This document shows, one piece after another, positions 46,137 to 58,150 of a stretch of 64,000 bases of DNA. The first letter of the stretch is position 1; every line of letters starts with the position of its first letter. The notes beneath the pieces were generated by a model. That model saw nothing but the letters and a program-made list of their open reading frames with translations, made no database searches and had not been told where the DNA came from. Location: the NCBI GenBank assembly GCA_013398615.1, contig VZSR01000514.1:3630669-3694668 (forward strand). Direction: 5' to 3'. A program made the translations under genes and the position numbers. Origin of the DNA: Brachypodius melanocephalos (Eukaryota > Chordata > Aves > Passeriformes > Pycnonotidae).

Positions 46137-48695
46137 AGACACTTGTTTTGGTCCTTGCAAACCTTTTACATTATGTACATAAGCACAATAAATTAAGCGC
46201 ACAGACAGACCATAATCAAAGAGCAGAGACAGAGAGTTACTGGTGTTCTAGCAGCACTAAGGATGTTGCTGACAGATGTTCTCAAACAACTCAGTCAGGG
46301 AAACCCTGCACCACGCTGACATTTCTCCTTCTTCTCACCTAAAGTCACAGTTGTACTATTCAGCTTCTGCTGGAAAAGATACCAGCACAAAAATGAGGGT
46401 TGTTTTTTTTTTCTTATCCACCCTTAGTTCAGCAGGTTTTTGCTTAGCCTTTATATTTCCACTTCAGGATCTTTTATTTTATTGTACAGATAGTGTGGTT
46501 GTTTACATACTACTCCCCATTCTTTCCTTCTTCCTCTCTGCCTTGTTTTGGCAAATCTATCTTCTCAAATTTAATCCCTTTATTGAAATTTTACACTTGG
46601 TTAACTCTCAAAAGAGATATTCCAAATAAAGTATAAATAAAGAAATGCAAGAACATTAAAAAAACACCATAAAAACCCAAGAAAAATTATTTTCAGATTA
46701 CGCTCAGTCTGAAATGAAGTATTTTTCTCACTTCAGCACACTTCTTTACCCCACTGCTAGAAACACACCTGCTTCATTCCAGAGGTAAAGGTTTGCTCAT
46801 CCATTGAAGGGTGATGATTACTTTGTGCAGGAAAAGAAGACTGATTTAGTTCTTGGAAGAAAGCTCTAGCAGCCAAGAGCAGGAGTCACCACTGGCTGAA
46901 GGTCTGACACCACTGATACATTTATAGTTTTAGTTCTGATACTGAATAAACTGAAAAACTTCAGTTGTGCTGACTCACAGCTAAGCCAGTGTAAGTGTGC
47001 ATAATCTGTTACTGGTGCTGAGTTGATGAGCAATAATTTGTTATTCCCCAATATATTCTTTTTACTAATATTCCTGACTCCTCAGTGAAGCCAGTTTCAT
47101 CTACCTGTTTTTTAGTTCCCACTTTAAGAACTCTAATGAAGCTTACTGATTTGTTAGGAACTCAAGAAGTGTTTTGCAGAAATGTGCTATAGCTGTGCAA
47201 AACGTTCTTATTTCAGCTTAAGAACACAAACAAGACTGTTCAAGGCATTTGGAGCGTGGCACTTTCTCTGCCTGCTGTGAACTGAATATCCCTCAAATGC
47301 ACCTCACCAGAACACAGCTCCTTAAACATCACTTGTAGTGCTTCATCTCAATGACCTCAAGCTTTTAATGACTTCTAACAGTTTGTTGTGCTGAAATAGA
47401 CACTGTCCTGTTAGAATATTTCCTATTAGCATGTCCCAAGAAAAGAAAAGAAAGCCTCATGCTCCCAGCTTTGCTGCCACATCAGGTAAGTGAAATTGAG
47501 AGGAGAAATAATAATCATAGATCACAAATTATAAGAAAGAGAGATAATATGTTCTTTCACTGTCACTAATCCTGAATCTCTTGAAATGAAGACCTTTAAA
47601 ATTTTATGGTTTCTATCGCAACTGTTTCTTTTCAAAGTTCATCTTCCAAAAAATTCTCTTTAAAGCCAAATTTCCATAAATTAAAAACCAGATGACCTTA
47701 CAATTAACTTTTCAGATATTTTTTAAGTTTCCAATGACAAAACACACATTTTAAGTAGCACCACTGCATTTGAGGGTACAATTCAAGGGGGAACTTAATT
47801 GAAGGCATCATTAATATTTGTGTACTGCAAGTGGTAAAAACATTCTTACTATGTTGCAGGAAAACAGCTCTTTACTGGGGAAACAATATGGAATTAAAAT
47901 GACTGGGTCTCTCGTAGTTGGCTTTTCAGTGTGATGCCTGCCTGAGGCAACCCAGTGTTGTGGAAAAGAAATCCATGGAGAAAGATCTGCAAAGGCAGTG
48001 GAGCTCAAAGATAAACCTTGAGAAAGCCTGGATGGGAGGAGAAAAGGCCAGTGGGTGGCTGAGGGTGCCTGAGAGAATTTACAGCCAATTAGGAGAATAT
48101 TTTGGAGTTGCAGGTAAAGGAGGCTCCTGGAAAAAAAAATAAACCAAAAAAAAAAAAACCCCACCTCAAGAGGCAACGCAGGGAGGGAAAGGAGCTGATG
48201 AAAGTGAAGGACGACAGGACATGCAGGAACAGTGAAGAATGCACTCAGAATGGTCATTAAAAGGTCTCTAATTAGGTATTTTCAAAGGTAGTACCTAAGG
48301 CAGAGTATTCCTGGTCTGCTAAAACTATAAAGCTATGAACAGGGTGATGTTACATACTGTGTGAACAAACAGCAGCTAGGAACTTCTCTTCAGTGTCGTG
48401 TTCTCATCAACAAAAATCATGTAAGAAAAAATAAATGTGTTGCATGTAGTAACTCAAGTTACTGCTTATCACCTATTCCTCCTTACCATGTCCTCAGCTC
48501 CTTTCACAGCCTGGTTAACCCAAATTTTTGCCTTGCTGGAAATGCTTCTCTTCTGACAGACCTAACTTGGAACAGCCAAAGTCCTCATCCTAAATGAATG
48601 AATCACTAAAAGAAGTGAGATTTCTGTTCTCATATGGTTACAAGAACAGGAGGAGAGCCCAGTATGGCACAATATTTGGAAGGTGATGTACTTAC

Positions 48696-48760
48696 GACCA
48701 TCCACTGTCCTTGCCTCCAGGTGCACAAGGTCAGCCTCTCTCCCATTCCCCATCATAGAC
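48696..48760 (-). CDS. SORCS1: SORCS1 exon: VPS10 propeller, DLVHLEARTVDG
   Basis: A 65-base exon with acceptor TTTACAG. Its first base G completes the Trp codon begun in the previous exon. It reads SMMGNGREADLVHLEARTVDG and ends one base (C) into a His codon before a GTAAGT donor. The donor was placed at GGTC/GTAAGT because this makes the split codon CAT (His) with the next exon, matching DGH in SORCS1. DLVHLEARTVDG is a paralogue marker: SORCS3 has DLVHMEVRTTDG at the same place. It is flanked by the longest (13.6 kb) and third-longest (7.9 kb) introns in the window. Confidence 0.96.
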
Positions 48761-51700
48761 CTGTAAAAGACAGACAGAGACAAGGGCATTGAAAACAACA
48801 TTCACCACGAATGGCTGAGGTATTGCTTTCAAAGGAGAGCCTTTGTCATGGGCTGGATATCAACTCATACTCACAAATAAGAACCGATAACTTTGAAAGA
48901 ATTTTGGAGTTTTCCCTAAAATGAATTAGACTATTTTAAAGAAATTCTACCATCTTATCCAATAAATGTCATTTTACTTATGAGTTCTGTATTTCTCATC
49001 CCTTTACTTCACTTCTTTCTACCTGGAGACCTGTTCCTGTTCTTGTTGGTACAGGAAATTTTGATGTTTCTCTTGGTTTGGTCAGAAGGATGCACTTCAG
49101 CTCAGGGTAGAACACAGAAAGACTTTTATTGATGGGATAATAGTATTTGCCAGCATACTAATTATAGCTGTTCCTTTATATTGGACATTTATGCACATTT
49201 GCTTAACTGACACTCTTAATGATCAATGTTCCCTCATTAATTAACAAGTTTTAAAAACTCATTTTATCCTGAGACATTTTATCACTTCTGATCTAATAAA
49301 AACAGTATTCCATTAATAAAAGAAGTGTCACATTGAAAATGACGGTCTGTTCCCTCTGAATTAACAAGTAACAAAGTAAAGACATTGAGCACTGCAAATA
49401 GGGAGTGTATGGAATTAAACTTTGCTTCCATTGTTGAGGTTCCCCTGGACTAGCATGGTGGCCTCGTCAATTCCCTGGAAGAGTCCAAATCCAGTGGTTT
49501 GATGGACAGCCTGAATGATGGAACACTGACTGCTCTTTGTGCCAGTCCCACTGCACAGCTGCCTCAGCAGCATCTCTGACAATCAGCCTTGTTTCTGGTC
49601 TATCATCCAAGTCATAATCCTGGATTAAACAAGGGTTAAACAACCAGTTTCTTGTTAGCTGGCTGACCTCCTATTTAGTAGAAGCATGAGGGAAGACACA
49701 TATTCATTTCCAGTGATAGGCAAATTAGATGTTCTCTTCAAATCCTCATTATTTTTCAGGAAATCAGAAGAGAGATTCAAACAGTGATTTAGACCTTAAT
49801 TCAATTCCCACTGACTGCAATCAGAGGCACCTCCAGCGCTTAATTATCATGTGCATTAACTAATAACTATTATAAAAATGTTAACAGTAACAAGACTGTG
49901 TCCTGATTAATCCTTACCTTTGCTTGACAAAATATATAGCAATTCACTAGCTAGAAAAGTTTTTGTTCTCCTTTGTGGGGGACTGAAGTTCAGAAAATAT
50001 TCTGAGCCAGCATTGCTTCTACTTCTCCATTTTTAATAAAGTTTATGGAAATTCCCCTAAACATTCAACTTCCACTTAAAATCTCTGCTTCTTGGTGATT
50101 GACAGCAAGTGAGGGGAGAAGGAAGCGCTTTCCTAGGGCGTTTTTATTATGCCTGCTATGATCAGCAGATTTAGGGCCAAAATGCTGGGCCTGCTGATTA
50201 GAATTCAATTCAAGATAGACAGATGCCAGTGACAAATGGCTCTAAAAAAACTGCAGAAGGACAAAGCTAGCATATCTCCTCTTTATTCTTGTTTATTTAA
50301 GTGGGCTTTAAATACTGGAACTGGAGTATTGGAACAGCCCACTTGAAACTGGGCTATTGCAGAATACATAGTACAGCTTTGTCAGTTCATTCCTCCTCCT
50401 GACCTCACACACCTTCATGGGGATGTGAACTTTCCAAAGAAACAAGGAATAGGTTCCACAAATTTGAATATTTTGTCTCTCAGGAGTGCAACAACGGTGG
50501 TCATCCAGCAAAGCATGTGAGTCTACACTCGGATGTTTTGTGATTTTCCTCCTCACAATGCTATTCTGGCCCCAAGAGAAACATCTTTTGCATCTTCTCA
50601 GGCAAAGACAGCCAATTTTATGAGCCATAATTTACATCAGACTCCTAGGTGCCTTAAGAGCAACATATGAAGATCTTGACCCTCAAGCCCTGAAAGCAGT
50701 CATCTGCATATGACTTAATCTCGTACCACAACAGCCAGTGCTGGGACTGTAGGAGCTTCAATCCAAGGTAGAATTAAGCCATCAATTGTCCCAAGGGGAT
50801 ACAGAACAAGGACAGCTGAAACACAGCTGGTAATAAACCTCCAGGACTTCCTTTCTTTTGATGGCTTCTAACCCTGCCACTTAGAAATGTGATAACAAAG
50901 TCGAAAAGTAAGGTCTAGAGGAGGAAATTCCTAAAGTCAAATAGGACATCTGAGGTATAGTTAAGAGCCATATCCATGACTTCCTATCTGCCGGATCTTT
51001 CTCCCAACCTTAGAAAATACACATTTCATTGCTCTGATATACAACAGGCTTAATTTATTTGTGGCAGCACAAGGTCATGGTCAGGCCCATAATATTAAAT
51101 GCCAACATGAAAAGTCAGTTGTAAAGAACAGGCAAAATACAAATACACATCTGCTCAAATCAATATTAACAGCACAGAGTTGACAGCCAGAAACATATCA
51201 CTTCCATGTGGATTCAGCTGAGAGCTTACTGACCAACATTTTTGTAATTCCACTTTTTTTTGGATCATGCTGTGTTGTTCCACGGTAGCCCTAGGATATT
51301 TCTTTATACACCTCTCCATACCACCTGAAAAGCCACATAAAGTAATACTTATCTTACCCAGTTATACATCACAGATATTTAACTCTGAACCAGTCCCACT
51401 CAACTCTCTTTGCCGGCAGAGAGATGAAATGGGCAGTTTTGCTCTGTGGATCAGGTGAACAGTGTTAGAGATGACTCTATGAGAAGAATTTATCCTAGAA
51501 AGACCTGTCTCTGTCCATCAAATTTACGATGTCTGGACACCTACATGTGATCAAATAAACGTCCCAAAGCAGGAAACACAACAGACCTGAAATATGTTTA
51601 TTACCTAATTTTAAAAACACAAATTACAGATGAGCTATGGATTGCAATTAAAGGGGTAATTGAATGTCCAGAGCAGTCCTCTTTCTGAGAAATGTTTTAA

Positions 51701-52839
51701 ACAGCTTACATCAGCCTTATTATTTACTCTAGGTGATATAAAATCCTAGGAGACATTCAGAAATGCAATATTGACCACAGTGAGCATATACAGGAGATAA
51801 ATATTTTGCTTTTGGTTGTACTGTCTGAGAACATGCACTGTCTAGGAAAACAGACATATCCTTTTACATGCATAGGACAATCTGTTCCTAAAGCATCTAC
51901 TGGAAAAAAGGTGTTAGGAACAGTAGGATATATATCAGAATTCTTGAATTTTTAGTATGTCTACCAAATCAGTCACAACACTACCAAGCATCCAGCTATT
52001 CTATAAGTGTGTTTTCTTGTCTTTCTCATTTGGCTGGGGGAAAAAAACTCAAAAAACATTATCCTTAGAAGCTGAGGAAGTCAACGTACTTCTAAAAGAC
52101 TGAGTATTAGTAAGTAACAGTTTTAAATCCATGGCTCAGTATTAATAATTACAAAGAAATTCCATTCCTGACCAGACTGGAAGATTCTTCAACCAAAGCT
52201 AGAATGATCAAAAAAAACAAGCTTCACATGCTGGATTGGCCCAAGACAGCACCAAAGCCTCCAACTCAGTGATTTTAACTTAATACAAGTGCCCACTGTA
52301 CTTCATTATCTTTTGTGCACGTGGTCAATGCAACATGGACAATGCAATGCTTCACAAGGGACACAAGGAAGAGCGCTGTGTGTTCAACAGCTAATAAACC
52401 AGCACTCTACAAAGAACAGGGGTACAGATGAACAGCATTCTGGGTCCCATTCAGCTACTGATTTCTCTCAGAAATCTCTCTTAAAATAAACCATAGTCCC
52501 AAATTTGCCATTCCCTCTTCTGAGCAACTTCTGTTCGCTATGCTGGCAGTACTTTCTTCTCATATTTCTCAAATCCGTTCTTCCCTTTCAGCATCTGCTC
52601 TCAAAGACCAAACACTCACATATCCACAAACTTTTCTTCTTGTTTCAGTCTATGTTTTCACTCTGTGGTAAAATGCCAGTGTGTCCTTTGTCTGTCCCTT
52701 TAATCTCAGGCTTTCTGTAATACTCCCAGAAACTTCAGGACACCAGGGATATCCTTGCACTGCTTTCTGTTGAATGGTGCCTATTGTATTTTTGTGATTA
52801 ACTTTTAGTGTTTTGTCGGTATAATTGTCTGGATGTTTT

Positions 52840-52879
52840 GAGAAAAGAAAAAGGAGAAAAAAAGAAAAAGAAAAAAAAT
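52840..52879. repeat. Purine-only tract
   Basis: About 40 bases of G and A only, mostly A with single G or GG. Confidence 0.85.
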
Positions 52880-54984
52880 CTTTTGGGAAAAAGAGGACTT
52901 AGAAAATCCAAAGAGAGTGCAAGGCAGTGACCCCGCTGCCTTTACACTGAAGATGCTTGCATTTTGAAAAATTTAGGACCCCCACGGTCCTATTACAAAG
53001 TTGCTTCCTAAAATTTTAATCACCATCAAGCCTGCTAAGTAGTTATCTGCACTTGAGAGGCTCACAAATCGATACCACTGTCTGCAGCACAGTAATCGCT
53101 CTGAATGCGAATTCTTCATCCACCGTGAGAAGCAGCACAGGGAAAAGACCCCCAATCATCCCCTGGTTTAGAACTAGGCTGAATTAAACAAAAGCAGCCT
53201 GGCACTGCCCATTGCACAGTAAATGCTAGTTGGCATATTTCTGTAGTGACCAACCCCTTGCCATCTCCTCTGTCTGAAACATTTCTAAAACCTTGGCTTC
53301 CTTGGCCTGTCAGCTCCTCTGAGCCAAGAAAATTCAATAGAGACCCTGTTACCCTGGGGTTTCCACCTCTTCTATCTTTTTTCACTTCTAGGGACAAAAG
53401 CAATTGTTTATGGATGCTGGGAACTGATGAGGCTTGCAAGGCAGTCAGACCACTCAGAACTGCAAAAAGGCATCATTGTGAAGAAAGCAAAAGCTTCTAC
53501 TTGCTGCACCTAATTTCAAACTACCATTTTTTCATGCACAATGAACTCGAAACACCAGAAAATAAGGGCTGCATCTCATGGATTTGTGCATTCTGGAAAG
53601 TAGCTTTGGGTGCCTTTGGTTTTGGATGCTTGACTTCAGACACAGACACACTGTATTTGGGACTGTATGCACAAGAAACTCAATGGCAATCTTTTCATAT
53701 GTATTTCTTGTATCATACATGCTCACAGCAGCCAAGATCAAAAGCCATTTAATACAGGCAGTAGAAGACATTGTTATTTTACAGAATCTTCGAAGCAAGT
53801 GGCCCAGAATGCCAAGTGCTACCATGTCCTTTTCATGGACAGAACCAGTGTGAATGTCCCTCATTCTTTATATGGACACAGAGGCCTTATGCAGTTTTGC
53901 CATGTCTCAGTGGAAGTGACCAAATGCAGAAATAGGACCCCTGTGACCATCCCTCACCTGTTTTGGGGGTAAACAGGTATGATTTGTTATGCAGCAAAGG
54001 CTGGCTGACAAATGACGTAACAGCATGTCTCTACTAAGGTGGATGGAAGGAGATCCACACAGTTCTGGGCATTTTGAGATTTTCAGTGCTGAGTGGGAGT
54101 AGCTCAGATGTGACTGCAGTGCAATGCCAAACAGAAAAGTGACACATTGCTCAGAAAACCCAGTTTGACTACTCAGCATGAAAAATGCTCATGTGCCTCA
54201 GCTGCGTTCTGCTGATGACTTTGTTCTTAACAAGCTATATATTTAAGATAGATGTAAGGGCCTCCTGACCCTCAGCATTCCTTTTTCCCAGTCCCAGTTT
54301 GAGCAAATCCCCATCTCCACATACACCGCATTACACAGAAAGACTAACCAGCTGCAGCAGTCGTGTGTAGGAGGGAATGCACTCCTAGAGATCCTCATGC
54401 CAAAGTTGTCCTGTGAGCATAAATATTCTAACAAGCTTTATCCTGTCACAATAAAGCTATAAAGTTGCTTTGTTCAGCACATGATAATGGCTTTGTAATT
54501 CAATTATTGGTGGAATTTGCCTTTAGGGATTTATTTCCTTTAGCCCCAGCACTCATGCGAATCCCTTATCGTAAATCTTGCCAATGCAAAGCCAGCTCCT
54601 CCACTGCCTCTGGACATATCTTGTCATTTCAAGTTAAAAAATTGACACCTTCCTCCAGCTTAGTGATTGGCAGGTTTTTGGTTTTGTTTTAAAGGACAGA
54701 ATTAAAACAACAACAGTGGATGACGTTCATGCAGTCCTCAGTAGCATCAATTTTTTGGTCCGACTGATGTTTCTATAACCCTAAATTCTAATTGCTATTC
54801 ATAAAAATAGTAACGTGTAGCACTGAACAGGGAGCTTTTTGTCCAAAGATACAAAAGTACTTGACAATCAACCTTTAAGTAACCTTCCCTGCATGGTACT
54901 GATTTGTTCAAGACCTATGGAAAAGTACAAGACAAGCAGACCAAGCTAGAAATAAGGGCTGAGGAAAATTTTTGTTCTCAGCTT

Positions 54985-55085
54985 TATAGATAAACTTCAC
55001 TGATTAGTCAAGAGCACAGAGGCCTCATTGATTTGACCAAGATCACACAGTTGCTATGTGGCAGAGACAAAAATAGTCTGAGAGT
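54985..55085 (+). mobile_element. Ancient MIR-like SINE remnant
   Basis: Contains TTTATAGATAAA, then TTTGACCAAGATCACACAG and GCTATGTGGCAGAGACA. These follow the order of the MIR core (ACAGATGAGGAAACTGA ... CAAGGTCACACAGC ... AGTGGCAGAGC). Heavily diverged, borders approximate. Confidence 0.5.
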
Positions 55086-55514
55086 TCTCCAGGCTCCTTT
55101 TACTACTATATTGACTCCATGAGGACTTTGCAGATACTCTGTTCCTTTATTTGCTTGCAGAGGTCAGTGAATCTGCCCCAGAGAGCTTAGTGTGGGAGGC
55201 AATTCTCGTCGTTTCTTTAGTTCAGTCCCTATTATGTGAAATTTCACAGATTTTACTATTCCTGGAACATATTTTAGAGATTGCTTTCTAGCTTTAACAT
55301 CTCCTAACCACATCCTCCTGACATGTTTTAGATAGGCATAAATCAGCACTTCATTTCTCTATATCTGACTAATAAATCTCCCCTGACCATAATTTAATTA
55401 GTTTTTCCCTGCTACACCTCTGCACTATTCTTTCCCACATTGTCCAATCACATGAAATAATACAATTTGGTGCAATTCAACTGGGCCAAATCCATTCCAT
55501 GGTTTGCTTTACTC

Positions 55515-55643
55515 AAATTTTATTTATTTGTTTGTTTGTTTATTGTTATTATTAATTTTTATATTTTTCTTTGCTATTAATATTTTTATTATTATTTTAT
55601 TTATTAATTTTATTTATTCATAATATTTATTTATTTATTTATA
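55515..55643. repeat. TTTA/TTTG-rich low-complexity block
   Basis: About 130 bases that are nearly all A and T, with TTTA, TTTG and ATT runs; an imperfect simple repeat. Confidence 0.9.
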
Positions 55644-57747
55644 CTCAAAATATCATTTCTTTAGAAATGACAGAAAACAGCAGTGCAGTGAGGAAAACCC
55701 AGCTTCTCGTAATTGTGCCACCTCACAGCACTGACCCAGAAATCAGGTGGCTATTGCTGATAACACTGAAATAGGTGAGTAGGTAGCTGGGGGTAGTGGT
55801 GTGACTTTTAGGCCGTGGGGAGTCTCTTTTACTCTCACCATCCCATCACTTTTTAGAGCCCTGGTGCATAATGACCCACACCCTTCCCCACTCTGCTGTC
55901 TCCATACCCCACAGCTCTGAGGGCAGCAGCAAAGGAAGCCTTCTCCCCTGCTGCTGTAACACCACAGCTCTCTGTGGGAAGCTCCAGAGAGGAAACTTAG
56001 CTAGAACTCTGAAACAGATGGATGCAGATGCTCAGGAGGTAGCTGTCTATTGCTGGTAACACAGGGTGGGAGGAATGTCTTAAAACGAGGATCTAAACTA
56101 AGTGGATAAAATTCAGTTAACCAGGACTAGATTCTGATTTTAAGATAGCCCTTCAATCTTATATCGCTTTTTCATATATTGCAGGAAACTTAAGACTTCA
56201 AGCTGGCTTGAAGAGAAAGTAGGAGGAAAAGTACCCTCCAGTTATAGCCTCTGAGCTCCCTTCCTTGATACCATGAACCAAACCTACGTGATTTACAGCT
56301 TCTCTGCTGGCACAGTCTAATAGGATCACAATTTCCTACAGTGTTAAGACCATGTCTCTTGCATCTTGTAGTGCTGTGGCCCAGTCAGGGAGCTCTGGAG
56401 GAGGCCAGCAAGCAATTCAGAGCAGGAGTGGAGAGGCAACTCTGGTAACACAGTGTGCTGCTCATTAAACATACAAGAGAACACAGCAGTGCGACCTTCC
56501 TGACACAGATCTGGACAAATCCACAGGTGACTCACCTGGGCACTGCTTCACCTTCTCAAGGTCTGTCCTTTACAGGTGCACACACAGAAATCAGCTGCTG
56601 AGCCCAGTGCCTGCTGGAGACTGACACATCCCAGGCTCCTGCACAGCCCTGCAGGCTCCTGCCACTGATCAGCCCCCAAATCAAGATTTTCAACATGGTC
56701 AATGGATGCCTGCCTACTTCTGCAGAACTCTAACGAGGGAAAGGGGATGATGTGGAAAAGCTGAAGCTCATGGGAGTCTCTACTCATTTATAAAGTATCT
56801 CTGGGTGATTTTTAAAGAAATATCTGCTGAATTGGGAAAACTAAAACACACCAACCTATGCATCAGTCAGACTGGGGCTTCTTGGTCCCAAAAGGCTCAA
56901 TCAGATGAACATTTGCTCCAGTCACACCTGCTGAAAACTGTCATGGGTTTCTCTGGCATGTACCCATAACCACCATAATTCAGCTATGAAAAAACATTTT
57001 AAATTAAATTTCTTCCCTTCAACTCACTGAATAAGGCTTGTGTGTTAGATCAAGTGGATGATTTTCTGGACAGGCTGTCACAATGCACTTTGATTGGCAT
57101 CTTTCCCATCAGCTTCCAGCAGTTGCCCTGCAGTGATTAAAAGGTCCTGTCCAGCCATACACAGCATCATTTGTAAACAGCCCAGGCACTCAGGCATTTA
57201 AATTGTCTCAGCCCACCTGGGTGGGCGTGCAAATCTCACCAAGCCAAGAGCTGACAGACACTGGGACAGTGCACACAGCTTGCTCCAAGCGCTTGAATAT
57301 AATGAAGTTTTTAACAGAGCTTTGACACCTCTTTCCCTTGATTTTCAGCTCTTTCAGCTGCTCCAGTGAACATAGTCAGAGCTTTTAAAATACAGTCTCC
57401 AGCCCCCTCTGAAAAAGAAAATATATATACTATATAATTATACTGTGAAGATTAACTTTCTTTGCTACTGCTCATAAAAGAAACACAAATATAGCCTTAT
57501 CTACTCATCTGTCCTCCCAGCTGCTTACAGGCTTTTCTCCCCTTCAGTGTGTGTGCATATTTTGGTATTTGATGGGAAAGGTTGGTTAGCTTACTATTTT
57601 ACAATGTTTGCCTCCATTTTCTTCTCCTGCTCATACTCAGAAAAACATAAGAGTGAGTGGAGACCTAGAAACATCTCTTTACCAAACTGACAGGTCTCCT
57701 TTAGCTTCTTCAGGGAATCATTGACATCATGGACATGTGATGGTACT

Positions 57748-58150
57748 GGAAATCATAACTGTTGTGAATTGGAGTGGATCCTAAAGATCCTCCAGTTCCA
57801 GTTCTGCCACAGGCAAGGACGACTTCCACAAACTGCTCGAATCCCCATCCAGCTTGGCCTTCAACACTTCCCACTTTACAGCTTCTCTGGGCAACCTGTG
57901 CCCCACCACCCCAAAAGTAAAGAATTTCCTCCCAATATCTAATCTAGACCTGCTCTTTTTCAGCTGGAAGCCATTATCCCTTGTCTTACCACTCCCTGCC
58001 CCTGGCAAAAAACCCTCTCCAGCTCTCTTGTAGCCCTTTTCAGGCACTGGAAGGGGCTCTTATGTCTCCCCAGAGCCTTCTCTTCTCCAGACTGATCATC
58101 CCATGGTCTCTCAGCCTCACAAGAGAGGTGCTCCAGGCCTCTTGTTATTA
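57748..58150 (-). mobile_element. CR1 LINE 3' fragment
   Basis: Read on the minus strand, this matches the 3' end of avian CR1 in order. It has a GAGAGGTGCTCC-type diverged start, GGAGAAGAGAAGGCTC, a CTGGAGAGGG-like stretch, a GACAAGGGATAATGGCTT-like stretch, GGAAGAAATTCTTTAC, GTTGCCCAGAGAAGCTGT and a GATCTTTAGGATCC tail. Only the untranslated tail is present, so it is a typical 5'-truncated, dead copy. It sits in the same orientation as the host gene. Confidence 0.85.

Larger units (their letters stand above)
40824..48695 (-). other. Intron (7.9 kb) with CR1 fragment
   Basis: No coding sequence. It holds an antisense CR1 fragment (about 42210-42435), a TAAT-rich stretch (42990-43090), a T/G-rich patch (44191-44246), an inverted repeat of ancient-MITE type (46083-46136) and an A-rich run (48131-48160). 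Confidence 0.88.

Noticed and set aside
53246..53752. 168-residue plus-strand open frame
   Set aside because: The longest open frame in the window, but with no conserved motifs, and it lies in a long intron of a gene on the other strand.
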